A stretch of 64,000 nt of DNA from Perkinsus olseni (taxonomy: Eukaryota; Perkinsozoa; Perkinsida; Perkinsidae): NCBI GenBank assembly GCA_013115135.1, contig JABANP010000002.1, forward strand, positions 248,001 through 312,000, in the 5' to 3' direction. Both the position numbers and the translations under genes were made by a program. The notes beneath the pieces were generated by a model. That model saw only the letters and a list, made by a program, of their open reading frames with translations. It was not told the DNA's origin and did no database searches. Each line of letters opens with the position of its first letter. The first letter of the stretch is position 1. Shown here piece after piece: positions 35,288 to 46,937 of the stretch.

Positions 35288-37129
35288 TTAAGTGACAAAA
35301 TGGTGCAACGCCGTGATCCCTCGATCGGAGGGATACGACGGAAAAAACTGACTACCTGATTGATACGGGAAAGTAGACAACCGAGGTGATCGCCATCGTG
35401 AGAAAAAAGGACAAGTGATAAGGCCAACGCCCGGTCTGGCAGAGCAATGGGCGTTGTTATAGCTCGCCATCCTATAGCTGGACGGTGAGTTACTTATACG
35501 TTCGAAGTCAAACATGTCTATAGAGTTGTACTTTTGCTTGACAGCTTGTAGCCTCTCATATGTACCCTTATGCGGGAAGAATTGAGGAACCCATTTTGCA
35601 CGAGTCAAGTTTTCTCCCATGTAGTTTTGGTACTTGGTATTGGTAGAGATAGGCTCGAGAGCCTTCGACATGTCAGCGAGCCAAGGGTAGACAACTTCGG
35701 AGAGATCGTCACCGGGCTTGTAGTAGATAGCATGCTCGATATTGAAACCACGACTGCGGTGGTCGAAGGAGGTACACTTCTCTCCAGGAGCACGACGACA
35801 GTCTTGCGGTTCCTCGAGCATCTGGTGAGTATAGGGTACAATAGATTGCCAACACCCAGATCTGTGGCAGGTCTCTCCCAGGATACCATCCACCATTGTT
35901 GTTACATCTCCCAAACTGAGATCATCGGGGTAGTAGTAGTCCGACTGAACCCAGTGGAAGTCCAGAAAATGGGTTCCAATATAACGGCAAGTATTCATGG
36001 CCGCCTGGATTTCCGCTTCTGATGCATTACGAACTCCCTTGGAGGGATAAACCGAGCCACAGTTCATCTGGGTCCATTGAGCCTTCACGAGGCTCATCTC
36101 CTCCTTATCAGGAAGGAAGATGGTTGGATCGGTGATACCCGTACGTTCCCTGAATCTCGAGGTCACGTCGTCGCAAGCCGAGCAGTCGCCGTCAGGGGAG
36201 CACAGGCAGAGGGAAAAATAGTACGAGACAGATATATTGGTGGTGTTGCCAAATAGGAGAATGGAACCAAAGTCTTCTGGAGTCCTTGGCTCCGTCACAA
36301 ACTTCATGTAGTCCTGTACACGAGTAGCATAGGTTTTCACATCATAGTTGTTCATCGACCCAGAGGAAAAGAGTACCCTAGTGGCAGGATAAGCCTTGTA
36401 GTAGAAGTTCAGTACCACACCATAATTACCGCCCATTCCACCACGAACAGCGAATAGAAGATCTTTGTTCCCCTCAGACAGCGTCGCCTTGACAACTTTG
36501 AAAGCCCCAGTGGCCTCGTCATACACAACGACGTCAGCAGCAACGAGGCGGTCAACAGCTAGGCCGTACTTCGGGCCGAGTACACTCTGACCGCCTCCAG
36601 AGAAGTAGCCTGCTATTCCGACCGTCGCGCAAGATCCACCAGGAAAGGCCAGAGGAGGGTCATGACGCCCCATCAACGTATACACTTCAACTGTGTCGAG
36701 GCCTGCTCCCATCTTGACTATATACTGGTTTACACCGGAGACGTCGAAGTCCCTCAGACGCTGCATGTTCAGAACAATCCCATTGTTGACAGTGCCTTGA
36801 CCGATGTAAGAGTGGCCAATACCACTTCTGATGGCAACAGGTACCTCATGCTTGTGGCAAATCGTCAGAGCGGTCACAACTTCATGGGAATTATTCGGAA
36901 ATACCATAGCCGCGGGAGTGATGCCATTGCCCGATGCAAACCTGGGAAAAATAGGGTCAGGCAAAGAGTTCGTTTCAACGGAGCCATGGGGTAGCGTGCT
37001 CTTCAGTTCGGCGATCGCGTCCTTGACCGGGTCCACGCCCGAAACTGGGTAACAGCTGGACCAGATGAGGATGACAAGGATGACAGGTAAACGGGTTGGA
37101 CTTGTCCGAGTCAAGCCGTACGGGGGCAT
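35288..37129 (-). CDS. FAD-linked oxidase, berberine-bridge-enzyme type, copy 1
   Basis: Uninterrupted 613-residue frame with ATG at 37129. An N-terminal hydrophobic leader (LPVILVILIWSSCYPVSG) suggests secretion. PCMH-type FAD domain: VAIRSGIGHSYIGQG, in which His is the likely covalent FAD site, GYFSGGGQSVLGPKYGLAVD and FAVRGGMGGNYGVVLNF. The C-terminal BBE motif is present (YQNYMGENL, then FFPHKGTYERLQAVKQKYN). Cysteine pairs in the middle (CLCSPDGDCSAC) fit an extracellular fold. Family members oxidise carbohydrates or small metabolites with O2; the substrate cannot be told. The last ~60 residues come from sequence that is 3' flank in copy 2, because of a one-base difference just before the stop. 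No intron is needed. Confidence 0.85.
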   Translation of the reverse strand: MPPYGLTRTSPTRLPVILVILIWSSCYPVSGVDPVKDAIAELKSTLPHGSVETNSLPDPIFPRFASGNGITPAAMVFPNNSHEVVTALTICHKHEVPVAIRSGIGHSYIGQGTVNNGIVLNMQRLRDFDVSGVNQYIVKMGAGLDTVEVYTLMGRHDPPLAFPGGSCATVGIAGYFSGGGQSVLGPKYGLAVDRLVAADVVVYDEATGAFKVVKATLSEGNKDLLFAVRGGMGGNYGVVLNFYYKAYPATRVLFSSGSMNNYDVKTYATRVQDYMKFVTEPRTPEDFGSILLFGNTTNISVSYYFSLCLCSPDGDCSACDDVTSRFRERTGITDPTIFLPDKEEMSLVKAQWTQMNCGSVYPSKGVRNASEAEIQAAMNTCRYIGTHFLDFHWVQSDYYYPDDLSLGDVTTMVDGILGETCHRSGCWQSIVPYTHQMLEEPQDCRRAPGEKCTSFDHRSRGFNIEHAIYYKPGDDLSEVVYPWLADMSKALEPISTNTKYQNYMGENLTRAKWVPQFFPHKGTYERLQAVKQKYNSIDMFDFERISNSPSSYRMASYNNAHCSARPGVGLITCPFFSRWRSPRLSTFPYQSGSQFFPSYPSDRGITALHHFVT

Positions 37130-37612
37130 GATGGGTTCGCAATCAACGAGTGAAAAGCCTGCTAACAGAGACGACTCCAGCCCGTAATCGTGTTTCAGCA
37201 GTTCTGCGTTCGGAAGGTCCCAAGCAAAGCGTGATCTATAGCGCGATCCGTATCTTTACCACGATTGCATGAAGGCACGCGAGTATGTCCTTCGACGCAA
37301 CGTCGTTGCTGCCACGATACTCATGGACCTCCGACGCTCTACACCACATCAGCCGCTGCGACCGGAGTTGATAGCACTGGTGCCACCCGACGCGTAAAAA
37401 TGAAGCAGTGCTGCAATGGGCCTACATAATTGAGGGGGAATCATCGGTGCCCCTGGTGGAGGGCACGCACGTTGTCTCTTGCACGCGCAGTGGCGGTCCA
37501 CTACTGATCACTCTATTATGATCAAATTGAGCAGGTACAATTTCTCGCAGCTCTTGCTCATTTGCCTGGTCCGTGAAGGTCCAGCCAGGGAGCAAGTTTA
37601 ACGACGAAGTGG
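37130..37612. other. Intergenic, between oxidase copy 1 and the relic
   Basis: No gene recognised; the 5' flank of copy 1 and unrelated sequence. Confidence 0.35.
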
Positions 37613-37852
37613 TTTGTGGCAAATCGTCAAGTCGGTCACAACGTGATCAGAATTATTCGGAAATACCATAGCCGCGGGAGTGATGCCGTTGCGAGATGCG
37701 AACCTGGGAAAGAGCGGGCCGGGTATATTCTTCGTGATGACAGAGCCCTCGGGAAGCTCGGACTTCAGTTCGGCAATCGCCTCGGAGACCGCCGGTCTCC
37801 GACCCCGTCTCAGACCGGGTCGAAGCTTGAAACTAGGTAACAGTTGAACCAG
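37613..37852 (-). pseudogene. Relic of a third FAD-linked oxidase (N-terminal fragment)
   Basis: Encodes only the leader end and about 60 residues matching copies 1 and 2 (AIAELKSELPEGSVITKN, then ITPAAMVFPNNSD). It carries a short insertion with a local repeat of the GGTCTCCGA type after the FDPV motif, and it stops matching just after the TICHK codons. Same strand and order as the full copies. Confidence 0.8.
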
Positions 37853-37853
37853 A

Positions 37854-37878
37854 GGAGACAGAGTGTAATTCCGTTTAC
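37854..37878. repeat. 25-bp exact repeat shared with 34755-34779
   Basis: Second copy of the junction repeat. Beyond it, blocks at about 38063-38330 resemble 35070-35340, showing that the 3' flank was duplicated together with the gene. Confidence 0.65.
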
Positions 37879-38445
37879 CCTATTAATTCATCACCCGTCG
37901 CGTTCTGGGAGTGATGGCGGATCGGTTTGACGATAAAGAAAAATCACACTCCGATGGCCGATGATGATCTTCCGGGTTGACATAGTGATCCTCCGCCGCG
38001 AGACCGTAAAAACTGCTACACACGTAACTGCGAAATGTATTTTTTCAAAGCATGCAAGTATTGACAACACGACTTCGCACCGGAGAGTCCTAGTGGAGAA
38101 CATTCCAATGTGAAATAGAAAGTTTTGTGGTGGCTTCCTGCGACTAAAGGTCCCAACTAACGACCGTCAAACCCAAACGACGGTCTCTCCACACACAGAG
38201 CAAGGAATCGCTCTGGTAGGACGAGATAGGCTAACTACCAGTGATAGTATTGCGATCCGGTGATGAAAACATCGTAAGTGACAAATGGTGCAACGCCGTG
38301 ATCCCTCGATGAAGGGGATAAGACAGCAAAAAAATGACGACCTGATCGATACCGGAAATCGACCATCGTAATCGCGAGAAAAAGACAGGTGGGAAGGTCA
38401 ACGCCCAGCCTGGCAGAGCAATCGGCTCTGTAGTAGTTCTCCATC

Positions 38446-40105
38446 CTAGACCTCGACGCTGAAGTTCCTTACACCATCGATGTCGAAAATGTCTATATAG
38501 TTGTACTTGCGCTTAACAGCTTGTAGCCTCTCATATGTGCCCTTATGCGGAAAGAATTGAGAAATCCATTCTGTGCGAGTCGAAGTATCTTCCATGTAGT
38601 TTTGGTACTTTGTATTGAGAGAGATGGGCTTGAGAGCCTCGGACATGTCGACGAGCCAGGGGTAGGCAACTTCGGAGAGAACCTCGCCGGGCTTGTAATA
38701 AATAGCGTGCTCGATATTGAAACCACGACTGCGGTGGTCGAAGGAGGTACACTTCTCTCCAGGATCACGACGACAGTCTTGCGGTTCGTCGAGCATCTTG
38801 TGAGTATAGGGCACAATAGATTGCCGACAGCCAGACTTGTAACAGGTCTCTCCCAGGATACCATCCACCATTGTTGTTACGTCTCCGAGACTGAGATTAT
38901 CGGGATAGTAGTAGTTCATCTGGACCCAATGTAAGTCCAGAGAATGGGTTCCAATGTAACGACAAAGATCCATGGCCGCCTGGATTTCCGCTTCTGATGC
39001 ATGACGGACTCCCTTAGAGGGATAAACCGAGCCACAGTTCATCTGGGTCCATTGAGCCCTCACGAGACTCATCTCCTCCGTATCAGGAAGGAAGAAGGTT
39101 GGATCGGTGGTACCCGTACGTTTCCTGAATCTCGAGGTCACCTCGTCGCAGACCGAGCAGTCGCCGTCAGGGGAGCACAGGCAAAGGGAATAATAGTACG
39201 AGAGAGACATATTAGTGGTGCTGCGGAATAGGAGAGTCGAACCAAAATCTGCTGGGGTGCTCTCATCCGCCATGAATTTCATGTATTCCCGTACACGGGT
39301 AGCATAGGTTCCCACCACGTAGTTGTTCATAGACCCAGACGAGAAGAGTACCCTAGTGGCGGGATAGGCTTCGTAGTAGAAGTTCAATACCACAGCATAA
39401 TTACCGCCCATTCCACCACGAACAGCGAACAGGAGATCTTCGTACCCCTCAGACAACGTCGCCTTGACAACTTTGAAAGCCCCGCTTGGTTTGTCATACA
39501 CAACGACGTCGGCAGCAACGAGGCGGTCCACAGCTACGCCGTACTTCGGGCCGAGTACACTCTGACCGCCTCCAGAAAAGTAGCCTGCTATTCCGACCGT
39601 CGCGTGAGATCCACCAGGAAAGGCCAGAGGAGGGTCATGGAGGCCCATCAACGTATACACTTCGATTGTGTCGAGGCCTGCTCCCATCTTGACTATATAC
39701 TGGCCCACCCCGGACACGTCGAAGCCCTTCAGACGCTGCATGTTAAGAACTACGCCATTGTTGACAGTGCTTTGACCGATGTAAGAGTGGCCAATGCCAC
39801 TTCGGATGGCGACGGGAACTTTATGCTTGTGGCAAATCGTCAGGGCGGACACAACTTCATCAGAATTATTTGGAAATACCATAGCCGCGGGAATAATGCC
39901 GTTGCGAGATGCGAACCTGGGAAAGGCCGGGTCGGGTATATTCTTCGTGATGACAGGCGCCCTCGGGAAGCTTGCCCTTCAGCTCGGCAATCGCCTCGGA
40001 GACCGGGTCGAAGCTTGAAACTAGGTAACAGTTGAACCAGATGAGGATGGCAAGGGTCACAGAAGAATGCTTCAAACTCGTGCGAACCAGGCAGTACGAG
40101 ACCAT
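38446..40105 (-). CDS. FAD-linked oxidase, berberine-bridge-enzyme type, copy 2 (one-base frameshift)
   Basis: Closely similar to copy 1 over its length, with the same leader, GIGHSYIGQ, SGGGQSVLGPKYG, RGGMGGNY and C-terminal FFPHKGTYERLQAVK motifs. The likely start is ATG at 40105 (MVSYCLV). At about 39957 it reads GAGGGCGCCTGTC where the relic reads GAGGGCTCTGTC; the extra base breaks the frame after about 50 codons, and the rest is open from about 39945 to the stop at 38446. The stop falls some 60 codons earlier than in copy 1. Either a recent pseudogene or a base-call error; the downstream frame shows no other damage. Confidence 0.8.
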
Positions 40106-42353
40106 GTTAGGCTTCGGCAACTAAATAATGAGCCTAACAACGAGCACGACTCTCGCCGTTGAGTGGAGATGGGCAACTGCCTTAAGCGTTGAGAAGAACG
40201 CTCACGGTTTCAGAAGCCGCCCCGTACCGAGTTACGGTTAGAACGACGGACACCTCAACGGCGTTGAGGTATCAGTCGTTGGTATGCACTATAACTCAGC
40301 AGAGTGTGGCTGTTTGAGACGGGGATCAAAGAGTTGTACAAGAACTGGGCTCGAAGGGGGTTGCTCGATAACGAGATTCTACAGCGTAAATTAGAACGCA
40401 TACTCATGCACGCGAGTGCAAGGCGCATAATGAGATGGGATACCGGTAGTTCGTGAGCAGGGTTGTCACTATAGTGCAGGTATAGCGGTGACACTTGGCT
40501 TCGATATCTACACCTTGGGCTGCTTCTAGTTCTATCATGGGCCATGATCCATGGTGCTTCTATTGGCAATCTTCATCCATTTCCGGATACAGCGGCGTAC
40601 AAGTCGACAATCGATGTTTCCAATGGTGGATTGTGACGGCTGTCTCCTTTTAGGCAGCGGTTGTCTATTTTATGCGCGTCCACGCTAGTAACGGTGCGCA
40701 TGCGCGCAAAGTCCACACTGCGCTCAATACAGTACTACAATTATTTGAAGACGAGTTGGTGGTGATCTGAGAGACGGATTGATGATTCGAGCAGGTGTTT
40801 CATTGTCGGCTCATTATAGGCCGCATTGCGAAAGGAAATGCCTGAAGAGCAACATGAAACGGCCGTTGGTAGAGGAGGCACTCTCCCGAGGGTTTCGATA
40901 TCCCGCTCACCCTCCGGAAGGGTTCGATCTTTTATCATGTAGACCTAGCATCTCGGAGGTGCTGGTAGAGATGGTTGCCATTATAGGGCACGTGTGTCTC
41001 CGCCCCGTCTATAGCGCTCATTGTGTACGCCTTCTTCTATTCACCAGTCGACCTGAAAACGGGGGGTTCAACTCACGTCTCCAAGGTTTGAGAGAGGTTT
41101 GCTGGTTTGCCAACCGGCATGGCGACTCACCAGATCATTTGCAGGCTCGACAGTGTCGATCACTATCAGCACGGTAAGTGACGGACCGGGCTCGCGCTAC
41201 TCACACGCACGAGAACGCTGGCGAGAATTTCCAAGGGCGCGAACGTCAAGTTGAGCCTTTCTGGAGACTCGTTGCGAGGTCCTGAGTCGAGTAAACCTTC
41301 TCATTCCCGCACGAGGTCTCCTGTCGTACCGAGAGTTCTGCCAGGGCCGTCTTCGGACGACAGTAGTAGAAGCAGATTCTGGCGTGTGTACGGGTCTGCT
41401 ATTTCTCTGATGTCGTTCTTGTAGCGGTGCGGTGAAAGATACTTGCTCTGCTCACCAAGGAATTGGTTGAACTCTCGTACTTCGGATTTCAGCACCACCT
41501 CTTTCCGCTAGACAGTTTAATGATAATCGCCCCATCTTGTCCGGTGATCGGCATGGCATGGATGGTGTTGAGCGTGGTTAGTGCTTTGGAAGGCGGCCCC
41601 ACCAAGGTGATAGAACCGTTCTACAGCGGTCTGATCGCTAGAGATGACCAAAATCCAAATGGACCGATGCTCTCTCGTTGTGGCCACGTTTTCTAGGTGA
41701 GCCATCATTACAGTAGACGCGTCAGTGCGCTAGAGCTAGATGCCAACGAATGAACGGCAGTTTTCCATCCGGTGGAAACGCATCTCGCGGCGAAAAATAA
41801 TATCAAGCAGTTCGCTGACGGGCAAATTTAATATCAATCAAATATCTCTTCTTTGACGGTCAAGCGAGCTCATGGAGAAACTGACTAAACCTATGCGTGC
41901 CTATGAACTGTGACGAATATATCGTAACCTTCGACGCATCATCTCATTACTGTGATTCACAGGCTTTGAAGGCAATCATCGTTCGCTCGGCTGAGCTCTA
42001 CGCATTCAGGCCAGAAGGGGTCGGCCAAAAAGAAAACCGTACAGTCGTCCGCTAGGGATACCCAAGAGAGACGTGGCCTCAGAGGATACCTGTTACTCGA
42101 CTTGGAAGGCTAGCGCGGTAGCTTTCTAGTACCGGATAGGTCTCCTGAAGACTCTCATGTAGGAAAGCGACGAGTCAGTTACCGTGGGGGCCGGCCGTGC
42201 GTCGGCATCAGAACGCTATCGCATGGACAGAGTGAGCTTCCACCAGAGGTGACTCCTTCTCAACCAGCTGTTCGATTCGAGGGATGTCCCATCAGGTTGA
42301 GAGATACTGTGCCGCTGGGGCAGCTTCCAGGTCATTTCAGAAAGCTACTTCCC
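40106..42353. other. Long stretch without a supported gene
   Basis: Open frames of up to about 130 codons exist (for example 40779-41177, plus), but none shows a family motif or clean exon structure. Upstream exons of the gene ending at 43191 could lie in its last part. Confidence 0.3.
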
Positions 42354-43191
42354 CGGTGACGATAAGGTTGCCGGATCTACCGTCGTTCGGAGCATCGACA
42401 AGTACTACGTGAACCTGGAGTACTTCATGCCCACCGAACTTGAAGGTGGCAGTGGAACGTGCGGACAGCAGTTGAAGGAGAAGATCCGGGAAAGCACTGG
42501 TGATGTTTTAGAGTGGCCCATACTCTGAAAATGGCGTTGACCCAATCCAAACAGGTGAATATACTCTGGCATTCAAAACCGCACGCAAGATATCCTCGAA
42601 CTCGATAAGAAAGGAGTACTGGTCCTTTGACAGGGTAAGCTAGAACCCTGAAATCTATTGTCTTCTCACAGCGACAATCTTGCAGTGTTGTTGTTGTTGT
42701 TGACTGGAAGACGTCTATTGCTTTCTGTTTCGGCCTCGCTCCAAGTAGTGCTCGGCAATCAAAGCATTGATCAATCGTCTGAATTCACCACAATGACTCG
42801 ACTATGACTGCTCAGGCGGACGTGACTCGAGGTTTGGAGATGGTTTGGTCCCCGAAGACTCGGAACTTCATGATCGCATCGCTCACTGTGATCAGCCCTC
42901 ATAATACGTGAGCCTACATGATTCCAGGGAGACTCATTCGGTTCTCTTTTCCTTCGCAGGACAATTCCAGCTGGCTGCCCAGTTGATCAATCCGTCCTGA
43001 AGAGAATGAATGCGCAAGAATCAGCATACCCATCGGAGGAGCCGCCCGAAGACCTGATCTTCGGGCCATATAAAGACCTCATAGCTTACAGTGAAGCAGC
43101 GGAAGAGTTCCTAAGCAGCGATGATAACGATTACTCTACTTACCAAGACATGATACTGGACGCATTGCTCAAAGAGGCTCCCAGTAAATAG
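42354..43191 (+). CDS. Hypothetical acidic protein, 3' exons
   Basis: Three exon-like segments join in phase. The first (to a GTAAGC donor at 42635) includes YYVNLEYFMPTELEGGSGTC and, after a one-base frame change near 42520, TGEYTLAFKTARKISSN. The second begins after an acceptor at about 42814 (ADVTRGLEMVWSPKTRNFM) and ends at 42907. A 52-base intron (42908-42959) leads to the last exon, which ends in an acidic tail (YSEAAEEFLSSDDNDYSTY) and stops at 43191. The 5' end was not found and no family is recognised. Confidence 0.45.
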
Positions 43192-43816
43192 ATGGCTGTT
43201 CTCAACCCGTAGAATCAGATGATACAAATCGATGGCATGTCGACGTTCTCGCTGTTCATTGTTAACCCATGGTGTGTCACTTTACCGGACCCATCACCCT
43301 GTCTCGTTCTCCGGACAACTCCTGCGGTAGAAGTTCTAGCCATAGGGCATCGATGAGATGCCGTAAAGTCTACTGAGTGAATGGAGATCAATGGACCGAG
43401 GATGAGTTCGGGTTTACTCAGCCGTTGTGAGGGTCCACAAGAAGCTCAGCGGTCTCGTTCTCGCTGGCGGTTCAGTGCGGCCCAGCCACGATGCTTCTCG
43501 AAAGCCGTTCAAGATGGCAATGCCTTACACGCTCCACCAAAATCCTCGAAATTGGGGTCCAATGCTCCGCGGTACTGAACTTATCATCTCCAAGTTCATT
43601 TGGGTAACGCGAGCAACGAAGCGGAGGGCATCTCTTCCTGCCACACACAGCGGTCTTCTGTCCGACACCATTGACCAACCAAACGAGTTTTTCATGAATA
43701 CTTTAGAAATGAAGTCGACTGGTGAATCGTAGCGATGCGGCCATGAAGACCGAATGAGAAGAAAGTGGCCAATAAGGGCAGTAGATCCGATGATTCACCA
43801 ATCTGATTCAGATTCC
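43192..43816. other. Convergent intergenic region
   Basis: Lies between the 3' ends of two convergent genes; no feature recognised. Confidence 0.35.
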
Positions 43817-46292
43817 TCAAAATTTGGCGCCAACAGCAAGTCCCTGCTCCAACATGAATTTCCTCACCAAGAGTGCGGCATTCCTCCCCGAGATACACGC
43901 GGTCTCCAAGGCGCTGGCCGCACGTTCCATGGGGGAAGTGGCAAAGACACCGCATCCAAGGTCGAAGGGCAGCAGCTTTTCTCCGACATGATACTCCGGA
44001 TACGCTCCGGACTGCCAGTCATGAATGGCAGCCTTGGCGACACCAGGCTCCGACGGCCTGAGAAGATTCGGCAACTACACTGAAGATCAGCGTGACTGCC
44101 GATGATATTGCGGCGCTGAGTTGATGAACTCACCGATCGATAAGAACATCAATCTCGGAATCACTGAGAGGCCGCTCGGCGAAGATTTTGAAGACAACTT
44201 CGTCGCCACGTAGAAGTCGTGCCTCGATCTCTCTCACCTCTTCTTGGGTGGCATCGACCGGTATCTACAGTTGCCACTTACGAGGTACACAGCCTTTCGA
44301 TGATCACCTGGCAGCCTATAGACGTCCAAGGGAGGTTCGGATCGGGTTCATAGGTTAGTACCGCGGCGATGTTGGCAGCCTTGGGAACACTGAGAATAGA
44401 GACCAGCGGGAACAGCAGAGAGAAGAAGCCGATAAGATCTACCTGTTGGCGATGTCCGGTCTGATCTTCCCCTCAGCGTAGTGGCATACAGTACGGCACA
44501 TGCTGTGGCCCTCAGCCTCGAGGAGGCCCACAGCTTTCCGGGCCGTCCGCGAGCCAGCGATCTCGATCGAGCTCGATTCGAGTGGGCAGGCTATGATAAC
44601 CGCATGATAGTCTCGCACTTCCGTGCTGTTGTAGTGGACTCTGATGCCCCTTCGCGGAGCCGCTTCTGCGGAGAAGGCAAAGGCCAGTGCGTTGAGGAAT
44701 AGCAAGAGAGCAAGATCGAGCCTATCCTACTGACGACATTGATCTCAGAATATTGTTGCCGGAAGAAACAGAGCACTTCCAGTGCCATACTGCAAGAGCT
44801 TACTCTGAAGCACTTCCACCTTCGATACTCTCGCTCCGGAGTATACTGTAGCCCGCGAGTTCTCCAAGCATTTCCGAGGGACCTAAACGGGACGACCGTA
44901 CTGAATACACAAGATGTCCTCTTAGACCTGGTCATTGCCACCGACGACTGAGAAGAGGGCCTCCGAATCGGTTCCGGCCATACTGACAGTGCCGCAGAAG
45001 GCATTGAGACAGCTGCCGGGCTGACGGTAGTTGCAGCGAGTGCCTGGTGAGTGCTGGGTGTAAAGGTCGTCGATTGAGGTGGCTCACCGGCGTTGACAAG
45101 TTCCTTCACTAGCCTATTGTTTATACCACATTTCCCCATGAAATAGTCGTCTACCTGGGTAGAACAGGACTCAGCTTCGAGGCGACATCGGTGGGCTTAC
45201 CGAAAGGTTCAGCATGTTTGCTAGGTTGCCCTGCGCAGTGCCGAGACTTTCTAGCATCTCCAATGGCGAGTTGTATGAGACGCCTCTTCGCTGCCGATCA
45301 TAGATCATCGTGAACTTCTCTATACCTGAACGTGAGTGGCGTGAATTTCGCGGCGCGCGGTAAAATTCGAGGGCATAGTCCTACATCTTGCCACCGCTCT
45401 CTTCAGCTTCATCAAATTAAACAATCCATAGCGGCGAATCAAAGCGAACGTATCCAGAATTTTGTTGCCGCGCAGCCGGAATGAGCGCAGCGATGTGGAG
45501 CCTCTGAACACTATCCCTGATCGCAGAGGCCGGTTTGTCAGTCGCCGACATTCAGGATTCCGAGAGAGTTACCAGCGCTGGACATGACAGCCTTTCTCCG
45601 CTCCAAGCCGAACCGCTCGCAGAAGCCTACAAAGTACTTATTTTCTTTGTGCACTATAGAGGCACCAGCCTCATATCTAAGATGCGGACACTGCCAGCGC
45701 CTCGGACGGGAGTTGGCTACTTCCGACCGCCGCACTCTACCGACCGAGCGCGACCACCGACATGATGATCGGACGACTCAAAAACATCGATCTTCACAGA
45801 GGTCTCACTGTCGAACAGCTGGCTGCAGAAGTACCTGCCGGAGAGGCAATGAAGACGGTAGCCGTACGATGTACCCACGCAGCGCTGGCGCCTGCCATGC
45901 CGGCCCCGATGATCGCTACAGAGCAAGGAGGGCCCTTCGCAGCTATGAGAACCTCGGGAGCCCAATTCAGTACGGCGGTCGGATCTGGGATAGAGAATTA
46001 CGGCGCGCGAATTAGAGTATTAACACTTACCTTCACGTTCGCGCTTAGCCCAGCGGACACCAATAAACAGAGTCATCACTGTAACGGCGATGAACGCGAG
46101 CACAGTGAAGGACCGGTCGTCAAGTTGAAGTCCATTCGGGAAGCCCAATCGCAATCTGGCGCAGAATGGGTGATATTCAAGCCCTCTTCTTCTGGCTAAT
46201 ATCAGCAGTATCCAACCGCGTTTGTGCGTGCTCCTCAGTGCTCGCACTCGGTCTACCAGAAACCACAGAGAATGGGCTTCCTGGTTTATCAT
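43817..46292 (-). CDS. PCYOX1: Prenylcysteine oxidase-like flavoprotein, multi-exon
   Basis: Family members cleave the thioether of prenylcysteine, using FAD and O2 to release cysteine, an isoprenoid aldehyde and H2O2. Exons in order on the minus strand: a hydrophobic anchor (FTVLAFIAVTVMTLFIG, about 46040-46100); the dinucleotide-binding fold VAIIGAGMAGASAAW (about 45885-45930); IDVFESSDHHVGGRARS (about 45745-45795); YEAGASIVHKENKYFVGFCE (about 45610-45675); LTQHSPGTRC-like and MAGTDSEALFSVVGGND (about 44935-45060); YHAVIIACPLE (about 44585-44620); and the C-terminal exon with FATSPMERAASALETACISG and RNAALLV (43850-43940). These follow the human PCYOX1 order. Start at 46292 is tentative; several exon joints are unresolved. 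Confidence 0.7.
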
Positions 46293-46937
46293 GCTGATCC
46301 TATCTTACTCCGATGAGAAGAGACGCCCAAGCAAAGTGATTGATGCCAGTAAGACAGCAGATGAAAGTTTGGATTACAGACGGTGAAGCTCGGGTGTTGT
46401 GTTCCCAATCAGTCGGTCTCTAACAACCAGAGAGTCAACGCGGAGCGTACGATAAAGAAAAACAATCCGTAACATATGGGCATTCATGAATCAGGAAGGA
46501 TGCTCATCTCAGTCTGGGAGGGAGCTGATCGCCGCCGCTGGGGTTCTGCACCATGTCGCTGATCTCGTCAAGCCGGGCCATCTGATCTTCGGTTCCACGC
46601 CAAGGTTGGAGCTGCCGTAGCAACTCAGAGACCGGAGAGGTCCTCCTTCAAACGGTAGGGGCCTCTTGAGGGACACTCATATAGCGAATCCGTAGGGCGG
46701 CGATGGCACCTGATCAACCATCACCAAATAGCTATGAAGATGCAAGGATGAGGAGGGCACCGCAGGGGTGCTCGAGAAGGGCCTCAGCAGCAAGATAACG
46801 AGTATGATGGACGGAGTAACATAAACTATCGGCATCACTTCTGGCCGTCGTCGCATTGACAGAATCCTTGGTGAGCATAGGAGACTCTCAACGCTGCCAT
46901 TTGGTCCTCAGGTAGTAGTACAGCCAAGGCGAACGTC
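46293..46937. other. Intergenic stretch without a supported gene
   Basis: Upstream of the prenylcysteine oxidase gene and downstream of the glycosyltransferase gene; nothing recognised. Confidence 0.35.
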
